The notes under the pieces are model-generated. The model saw only the letters and a program-made list of their open reading frames with translations. It was not told the origin of the DNA and did no database searches. A stretch of 10,357 bases of DNA, taken from DATDUP01 sp035290345. GTDB taxonomy: Bacteria; Patescibacteriota; Patescibacteriia; Magasanikbacterales; UBA922. A program made the position numbers and the translations under genes. Location: the NCBI GenBank assembly GCA_035290345.1, contig DATDUP010000011.1, forward strand, positions 1 to 10,357. Direction: 5' to 3'. Each line of letters opens with the position of its first letter. The stretch's first letter is position 1. Positions 5,713-10,357 of the stretch are shown in pieces.

Positions 5713-7263
5713 ATGAAAAAAGATCTCCGATTTGTTCCCATTATTGGCATGGAAGTCCATGTTGAGCTCAAAACAAAAAGCAAGATGTTTTGCTCGTGCC
5801 CGACACCGACAGACATCCAGGAACCAAACACTAATATCTGCCCCATTTGTTTGGCCCACCCCGGTACCTTGCCGGTGCCCAATAAGAAAGCCATCGCCTG
5901 GGCCGCTAAAATTGCCCTAGCTTTGGGCTGCAAAATTACCGACTGGTCAAAATTTGATCGCAAGCATTATTTCTATCCTGATCTACCCAAAGGTTATCAA
6001 ATATCTCAATATGATCAACCACTTGGGACCGGAGGGAGAATATCATTAGATTTTCCTCTCGGTGACAATTCGCGGGAGACAGCCATGATTGGCCTCACCC
6101 GTGTGCATTTGGAAGAGGACACGGCCAAACTGTTGCATGATGCCGCCGGTCACACTTTGGTTGATTTTAACCGAGCCGGGACACCACTGGTAGAAATCGT
6201 CACCAATCCTGATTTTCAAACCGCGACTGAAGCCAAAGCTTTTTGCCAAGAACTCCAGAATATTCTTCGCGCCCTGGATGTCAGCAACGCTGATATGGAA
6301 AAAGGGCAAATGCGTTGTGAAGCCAATGTTTCTTTACAGATTGCTGACAGTTTCGTTATTAAAGGCGGAGAAGTAAAGCCAATATCCGGGTATACTTTAA
6401 ATAATAAAGTGGAGTTAAAAAATCTGAATTCTTTTAAAGCCGTAGAAAAGGCCATCGGTTTCGAACTCCAGAGACAGGCCGATCTTCTGGCCAAGGGCCA
6501 AACTTGGGAGCAGGAAACCCGGGGCTGGGATGAGGACAAGGGAGAAACTGTCCTACAACGGGTAAAAGAATCGGCCAAAGATTATCGTTATTTTCCTGAA
6601 CCGGATATTCCACCTTTTTCTCCCCAAAAGATTGCCGGAAAAATTGTTTTGCCAGAGTTGCCCGCGCAACGTCGCCAACGCTTTCATGAAGAATACGGTC
6701 TTTCCTATAGCGACGCCAAAATTTTGGGTAATGATACGAGCTGGGGAAACTTTACTGATGCCGTCATGTCAGAACTAGTTGATTGGGTCCATAATCTTCC
6801 CAGTCCAGACCAGAAAAAAGAAATCACTGGTAAAATTTCCCGCCTAGCTGGTAGCTGGTTAACTACCAAACTAGCTGGTGTGCTTACTCAAACCAAAAAA
6901 AACTTGTCAGAAATCAAATTCACTCCGGAAAATTTTGCAGAATTAATTGCCCTTATTTATGACAATCGCATTAGCGCTGCTAACGGACAAAAAATCCTAG
7001 AGCTAATGGTCAAAGCCGATACCGATTTGGATCCAACTCATATTTTAGAAGAGCAGGGGCTGGGTCAAGTATCAGATGAATCAATGATTGGGCGAGTAGC
7101 TGAAGATATAATCCGTAGTTATCCTCAACAAGTTAAAGAATACCAACAAGGGAAAGAGGTAGTCATAAAATTCCTCCTCGGGATGATGATGCGAGCCACC
7201 GAAGGCACGGTCAAGCCCCAATTAGCAGAAAAAATCCTTAAAGAAAAACTCAAAACCGGCTAA
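5713..7263 (+). CDS. gatB: Asp/Glu-tRNA amidotransferase subunit B
   Basis: GatB (516 residues) is the kinase-transamidase subunit of GatCAB. It phosphorylates the acid on misacylated Glu-tRNA(Gln) or Asp-tRNA(Asn) and amidates it with ammonia delivered from GatA. The N-terminal GMEVHVEL is present, as is the zinc site with cysteines 27, 29, 43 and 46 (CxC and CPIC). The signature around 81-99 (FDRKHYFYPDLPKGYQ) is intact, as are ANVSLQ and EIKNLNSF-like (VELKNLNSF) motifs, then QETRGWDEDKGET and DYRYFPEPDIPP. The C-terminal half has the helical and YqeY-type tail ending in RATEGTVKPQLAEKIL. It is somewhat longer than the usual 475-500. gatA and gatC are not adjacent, so the complex is encoded at more than one locus. 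It has its own promoter. The final codons form part of the terminator stem. Confidence 0.98.
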   Translation: MKKDLRFVPIIGMEVHVELKTKSKMFCSCPTPTDIQEPNTNICPICLAHPGTLPVPNKKAIAWAAKIALALGCKITDWSKFDRKHYFYPDLPKGYQISQYDQPLGTGGRISLDFPLGDNSRETAMIGLTRVHLEEDTAKLLHDAAGHTLVDFNRAGTPLVEIVTNPDFQTATEAKAFCQELQNILRALDVSNADMEKGQMRCEANVSLQIADSFVIKGGEVKPISGYTLNNKVELKNLNSFKAVEKAIGFELQRQADLLAKGQTWEQETRGWDEDKGETVLQRVKESAKDYRYFPEPDIPPFSPQKIAGKIVLPELPAQRRQRFHEEYGLSYSDAKILGNDTSWGNFTDAVMSELVDWVHNLPSPDQKKEITGKISRLAGSWLTTKLAGVLTQTKKNLSEIKFTPENFAELIALIYDNRISAANGQKILELMVKADTDLDPTHILEEQGLGQVSDESMIGRVAEDIIRSYPQQVKEYQQGKEVVIKFLLGMMMRATEGTVKPQLAEKILKEKLKTG

Positions 7264-7273
7264 GGCCGGTTTT
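7252..7273. terminator. Bidirectional terminator between gatB and the convergent hypothetical gene
   Basis: A 9-bp perfect stem (AAAACCGGC, 7252-7260, with GCCGGTTTT, 7265-7273) has a 4-nt TAAG loop. The plus strand exits into TTTTATTCT, and the minus strand exits into GCCGGTTTTGAGTTTTTC. The gatB stop forms the loop and the opposing gene's stop overlaps the other arm, so one hairpin ends both transcription units. Confidence 0.8.
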
Positions 7274-7859
7274 ATTCTAGTTGATCGACCACCTTTTTAA
7301 AATCACCCTCGTCTTCTCTACTTATTTTTCCCTGGAGTCTGGCTTCAAAAAGCTCACTCTTCATTTTCCGTCGTTGGCTAAAACCATAGCGGCCACCGGT
7401 TGGTTTTTTAGCCGCATGTTTAATCAAAAAATTGCTTAAAAATTTTCGATCCTCAGGAGAAACATTGCTATAAACCGAACGATGTTTCAAAACTCGCTGT
7501 CTGATTTGTTTATCCAAAAGTACTTTACGAGTAGCCTGGGCACCTGCCCCCACTTTAAATTTATAAGGTGATTCTGTTTTTTCCTTAGCCGCTTCCTCTT
7601 TCTCTTTTAAAAGCCTCTGCTTGACCAATTTTCGAACATAGACATAGCGCTGTTGATCACGTACCTCTTGCTCCTGACGTGTCTCGGAAATAGCCGCTGC
7701 TCCTGCCTGACGACGAAAAACTGAAGTCGCCGCCCCCTGTCTTTGTCTCCCTAATTGACTAGCTGAAGTCTGACGAGATTTCGGAGTCCAAGATGAAGAC
7801 GGGGAAGGATTGGATCGTGGGGTAGAAAGGGGTAGATTAGGAAAACGCATATCCTCCAT
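7272..7859 (-). CDS. Basic, low-complexity hypothetical protein
   Basis: This 195-residue protein is not one I recognise. The first 60 or so residues are rich in Ser, Pro, Gln, Arg and Ala and probably disordered. About residues 60-100 are heavily charged and likely helical or coiled coil (QEQEVRDQQRYVYVRK, LLKEKEEAAKEK). The C-terminal 70 residues look more like a compact, conserved domain (SPEDRKFLSNFL, KPTGGRYGFSQRRKMKSE, ISREDEGDFKKVVDQ). The strongly basic character and lack of cysteines or membrane segments would fit a nucleic-acid- or ribosome-associated protein; this is inference. It follows miaA and is probably co-transcribed. The start is uncertain: the ATG ending at 7859 leaves a 4-nt gap after miaA; alternatives end at 7883 (20-nt overlap with miaA, 203 residues) and 7850 (192 residues, with a GGAGG only 2 nt away). 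Confidence 0.75.
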   Translation of the reverse strand: MEDMRFPNLPLSTPRSNPSPSSSWTPKSRQTSASQLGRQRQGAATSVFRRQAGAAAISETRQEQEVRDQQRYVYVRKLVKQRLLKEKEEAAKEKTESPYKFKVGAGAQATRKVLLDKQIRQRVLKHRSVYSNVSPEDRKFLSNFLIKHAAKKPTGGRYGFSQRRKMKSELFEARLQGKISREDEGDFKKVVDQLE

Positions 7860-7863
7860 AAAA

Positions 7864-8802
7864 TCAGTGGTTAAGAAAATCATTGACTACTTTCTCTGCT
7901 GTTTCGTAATCCTGACACCATTGGATACTCTGATCGCGTTTAAACCAAGTCAATTGGCGTTTAGCGTAACGACGAGTGTCTCTTTTCAATTCTTCAATCA
8001 CCTGATCCAAACTATTTTCTTTAGAAAAATATTTCTGGAACTGTCGATAGCCAATCCCGCTCATGCTAGGCAAAGACCAGTCATATTTTTGTTTCGTCAA
8101 ATCTTCCACCTCTTTTAATAGCCCCCGCTTCATCATTTCGTCCACCCGTTTGTTAATCCTCTCGTACAATATCTCCCGAGGCACATCAATCCCGATTTGG
8201 AGAAAGGAAAAAATCGGCTCACCTTTTTTCTGTTGGGAAGAAAAAGGTACCCCACTCAAAATACAAACTTCCAGAGCGCGGATGATGCGTCGTTTATTGG
8301 CTGAATCTACCGAGGCCGCGGTGGTCGCGTCCAAACTTTGTAATAATTTCATTAACTCTTCATTGGATTTAGCTTCCAAACTGCGACGCAATTTACGATT
8401 GGGTGAAACTCGAGGAATCTGTAAATTATTTACCAGGGCATAAATATATAATCCCGTACCACCAGCGACAATGGGCAAATGTCCAGCCTTATCCGCGGCT
8501 CGAATTATATGGCCCGCTTGATCACAAAATTCAGCAACAGTAAAAAATTTTCCGGGATCCAAAAAATCCACTAAATGGTGCGGAATGTCAGAAATATAAT
8601 ATGTCCGCCGCAGTCCTTTCCGTCGCCACTCTCCCAATTCTTTAGCAGTGCCAATATCCATTTTCCGGTATATTTGCCGAGAATCGGCGGAGATGATCTC
8701 ACCATTAAATTTCTTAGCCAAACGCAAACTCCAATCCGTTTTGCCACTGGCGGTCGGACCCAACAAAATCACTACCTTTGGCTTTGTCTTTTCTGCTACC
8801 AT
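7864..8802 (-). CDS. miaA: tRNA dimethylallyltransferase
   Basis: MiaA (312 residues from this start) adds a dimethylallyl group from DMAPP to N6 of A37 in tRNAs reading UNN codons, producing i6A37. Features: P-loop LGPTASGKT (14-22), the ISADSRQIYRKMDIGTAK block (37-54) that recognises A37, PHHLVDFLDP and FTVAEF, then GGTGLYI for DMAPP binding, and RIIRALEV. The SGIGYRQF and RRYAKRQLTWFKRD motifs near the C-terminus complete the family pattern. Length matches E. coli MiaA (316). I chose the ATG at 8802 because the first strand follows at the normal distance and a GTGGGG lies 9 nt upstream. In-frame ATGs ending at 8820 and 8853 are alternatives; the latter would overlap miaB by 28 nt. The product is the substrate of MiaB, encoded directly upstream. 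Confidence 0.96.
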   Translation of the reverse strand: MVAEKTKPKVVILLGPTASGKTDWSLRLAKKFNGEIISADSRQIYRKMDIGTAKELGEWRRKGLRRTYYISDIPHHLVDFLDPGKFFTVAEFCDQAGHIIRAADKAGHLPIVAGGTGLYIYALVNNLQIPRVSPNRKLRRSLEAKSNEELMKLLQSLDATTAASVDSANKRRIIRALEVCILSGVPFSSQQKKGEPIFSFLQIGIDVPREILYERINKRVDEMMKRGLLKEVEDLTKQKYDWSLPSMSGIGYRQFQKYFSKENSLDQVIEELKRDTRRYAKRQLTWFKRDQSIQWCQDYETAEKVVNDFLNH

Positions 8803-8824
8803 ATATTTTGTCCCCACCATTAAA

Positions 8825-8833
8825 ATTATACCA
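8825..8833 (-). promoter_or_regulatory. Possible internal promoter for miaA overlapping the miaB stop codon
   Basis: On the minus strand TG, one base, then a perfect TATAAT (8830 down to 8825) form an extended -10 element. The TAA stop of miaB (8828-8826) is contained within the TATAAT. No convincing -35 lies 17 nt upstream. Transcription would start near 8818, at or just after the first upstream miaA ATG. Confidence 0.5.
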
Positions 8834-10151
8834 CAGTACCGCGCAAAATCCATTCGGCGGCTTCTTTAATTCGCACTCTCACCATTTTCCCGACCAAACT
8901 CTGATCACTGACAAAACTGACTAATTTTTGTTCTTCTGATTGCCCCAAATTCTGACCATTCTGATATTTATCTACCAAGACTGTCTTTATCTGACCCACA
9001 TACTGCTGATTTTTTTGATAGGTAGTCTTCTCCATAAGATCTTGCAAAAGACGCCAACGTCTCTTTTTTTCGTCCCAAGAAACATCATCCGCCCAAGCTC
9101 GGGCAGCGGCTGTACCCGGACGAGGAGAATATTTGGCCAGGTAGGCAATATCAAAATCACATTGTTGATATAAAGAAACAGTATCTTCAAACTGCTGCTC
9201 GGTTTCTCCGCTAAAACCGACAATAATATCCGTGCCCAAGGCAAGGCCAGGGCGTGTCTGTTTAATCTTAAGAACCAACTGCAAATATTCCTCCCGAGTA
9301 TAACCACGATTCATACGCCGCAGAACCTCATTATTGCCCGCCTGTACTGGTAAATGAAGATAATTGACCTGTTTAGGCAAGGTCAGGGCCACAATCGTTT
9401 CATCTGTTAAATAGCGGGGATGAGGGGCGGTCCAATGAACGCGCTCAATGCTCTTCAACTGATTAACCTCCCACAACAACCGGGCAAAATCATCTTGTTG
9501 AAATGGGTTATACACAGAAAAATTTTCCGGATCCGGGGCCTGATATTGATTTACTATCTGTCCCAACAGCACAATTTCTTTATAACCACGATTATCCAAA
9601 TCCCTTATCTCGGTCAGTATATCAATCAAAGGACGCTGTTTGGTCAATCCTCGAGCCTGAGGAACGACACAGTAAGTGCAAAATTGACTACACCCAGTCT
9701 GGATAGTAACAAAAGCCCGATATTCAGAATCATATCGGGGCTGAATCTTTAAATAATCAGAAAAAGAAAATGTATTTGTCTTCAAACCTGGAAAGAATTC
9801 AGCCAGCATCCCAGGCAAACGACCCATCTCGCTACTGGAAAAAAACAAATTAGCCTGGGGCATCTTTCGCCGCAACAAGCCTTGTTTGTCACGGCCGGGC
9901 AAACAGCCTGTCACACCGATGATGAGGCGGGGACGCTGTAAACGCAGCCTAGTCAAACTATTGACCAACCCCCCCACTCGACTTTCCGCTGACTCCCGCA
10001 CTGAACAACTGTTGATAATCACCAGATCAGCCTCTTTTTCTGTTTTTGCCTCTTCCATACCCAAACTCAATAACAGAGCGGCTAAGCGCTCTGAATCATT
10101 CTTATTCATCTGACATCCGAGGGTAATTATAAAAAATTTGAACCGTTCCAT
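8826..10151 (-). CDS. miaB: tRNA-2-methylthio-N6-dimethylallyladenosine synthase
   Basis: MiaB (441 residues) is a radical-SAM methylthiotransferase that converts i6A37 to ms2i6A37 in tRNA, using two [4Fe-4S] clusters. The N-terminal UPF0004 domain carries three cluster cysteines, C13 (TLGCQMN), C49 (NSCSVRE) and C83 (TGCLPG). The radical-SAM motif is C154-x3-C158-x2-C161 (GCSQFCTYC). The GTDIIVGFSGET motif, the LHLPVQAGN block with RMNRGYTREEY, and YSPRPGTAAA are typical. The last 60 or so residues fit the TRAM RNA-binding domain. NSCSVRE and the partnership with miaA favour MiaB over RimO or MtaB. It is transcribed from its own consensus-like promoter with a predicted 5' leader of only about 5 nt, so the ATG at 10151 is the natural start. 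Unusually for a leaderless-type gene, the promoter is very strong. Confidence 0.97.
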   Translation of the reverse strand: MERFKFFIITLGCQMNKNDSERLAALLLSLGMEEAKTEKEADLVIINSCSVRESAESRVGGLVNSLTRLRLQRPRLIIGVTGCLPGRDKQGLLRRKMPQANLFFSSSEMGRLPGMLAEFFPGLKTNTFSFSDYLKIQPRYDSEYRAFVTIQTGCSQFCTYCVVPQARGLTKQRPLIDILTEIRDLDNRGYKEIVLLGQIVNQYQAPDPENFSVYNPFQQDDFARLLWEVNQLKSIERVHWTAPHPRYLTDETIVALTLPKQVNYLHLPVQAGNNEVLRRMNRGYTREEYLQLVLKIKQTRPGLALGTDIIVGFSGETEQQFEDTVSLYQQCDFDIAYLAKYSPRPGTAAARAWADDVSWDEKKRRWRLLQDLMEKTTYQKNQQYVGQIKTVLVDKYQNGQNLGQSEEQKLVSFVSDQSLVGKMVRVRIKEAAEWILRGTVV

Positions 10152-10162
10152 ACAGTCAGCCC

Positions 10163-10191
10163 ATTGTAAAACAAAGCTATAAAAATGACAA
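10163..10191 (-). promoter_or_regulatory. Sigma70-type promoter of miaB
   Basis: On the minus strand TTGTCA (10191-10186) and TACAAT (10168-10163) are separated by exactly 17 nt, and each is one base from consensus. Transcription should start near 10156, about 5 nt before the miaB ATG. The -35 box overlaps the T-rich tail of the terminator of the gene upstream. Confidence 0.82.
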
Positions 10192-10211
10192 GCGCAACCG
10201 TATGGCTGCGC
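10181..10211 (-). terminator. Terminator of the right-edge gene
   Basis: On the minus strand GCGCAGCC (10211-10204) pairs with GGTTGCGC (10199-10192), with one G-U pair and a 4-nt ATAC loop, followed by TTGTCATTTTT. It begins directly after the TGA of the right-edge gene. The T-run is interrupted, so strength is uncertain. Confidence 0.7.
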
Positions 10212-10357
10212 TCATCCTCCCTGGTTGTGGTGACCCATTTCCTGGCTGATGATTCTCTCATCAACCCGGAATGAAATCCCCGTTGGTTCCATCTTGGTCC
10301 GCCCATTGCGGACCGTGTGCGGCGTTACTGTCCCAACCTTGAACTTGGCTAGGAACA
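10212..10357 (-). CDS. C-terminal fragment of an unidentified protein, truncated by the window edge
   Basis: On the minus strand a frame is open from the window edge (first full codon at 10355) to a TGA at 10214-10212, giving 47 residues. The other two minus frames hit stops at codon 3 and about codon 32. The peptide ends with FRVDERIISQEMGHHNQGG and is preceded by a basic stretch containing TPHTVRNGRTKMEPTG. I do not recognise the family. Support is the open frame, a protein-like composition, and a terminator hairpin placed immediately after the stop. The piece is short, so a noncoding explanation remains possible. It would be a separate transcription unit upstream of miaB. Confidence 0.5.
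   Translation of the reverse strand, partial: FLAKFKVGTVTPHTVRNGRTKMEPTGISFRVDERIISQEMGHHNQGG

Noticed and set aside
10178..10215. 12-codon minus-strand peptide starting at the ATGA that overlaps the right-edge stop, behind a GGGAGG
   Set aside because: The SD is directly against the ATG and the codons coincide with the terminator hairpin, so the hairpin explains the sequence better.
1..10357. CRISPR array, tRNA, rRNA, insertion sequence or attachment site
   Set aside because: I saw no regularly spaced repeats, cloverleaf, rRNA-like sequence, transposase or long inverted repeats.

Overview
The window looks like chromosomal DNA from a small-genome bacterium, most likely a member of the Candidate Phyla Radiation (Patescibacteria). 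This is inference from densely packed genes with overlaps of a few bases, very few Shine-Dalgarno (SD) sequences, moderate base composition, and the mix of gene families. TGA ends tmk, miaA and the right-edge fragment normally, so there is no sign of the TGA-to-glycine code of Gracilibacteria and Absconditabacteria. I see no prophage, insertion sequence, CRISPR array, tRNA or rRNA.

Layout, left to right. (1) Positions 2-415 hold the 3' end of a gene for a cysteine-rich, probably exported protein, closed by a strong terminator. (2) rplA (ribosomal protein L1) stands alone between its own sigma70-type promoter and a terminator. Its 5' leader folds into a hairpin that closely resembles the L1-binding site of 23S rRNA and is probably an autoregulatory element. 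(3) Positions 1311-5636 form a tight seven-gene operon: dCMP deaminase, a small P-loop (d)NMP-kinase-like protein, dUTPase, thymidylate synthase, dihydrofolate reductase, thymidylate kinase, and a multi-pass membrane protein. (4) gatB has its own extended -10 promoter and a very short predicted leader. (5) On the minus strand, miaB, miaA and a basic hypothetical protein run leftward and meet gatB at a shared bidirectional terminator. (6) The right edge holds the last 47 codons of another minus-strand gene and its terminator.

How the genes work together. The central operon covers a near-complete route to dTTP. dCMP and dUTP are both converted to dUMP, ThyA methylates dUMP to dTMP while oxidising the folate cofactor, FolA regenerates tetrahydrofolate, and Tmk phosphorylates dTMP to dTDP. 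The uncharacterised kinase in second place is a good candidate for a missing nucleotide phosphorylation step. MiaA and MiaB act in sequence on A37 of tRNAs. GatB is the amidotransferase subunit that makes Gln-tRNA and/or Asn-tRNA. The rest of the window is therefore translation and tRNA maturation.

The most interesting signals are the compact L1-binding leader in front of a monocistronic rplA, the dTTP operon with its unassigned kinase and a dCMP deaminase resembling the eukaryotic type, and a pattern of strong promoters placed so close to start codons that gatB, miaB and possibly miaA mRNAs would be leaderless or nearly so.
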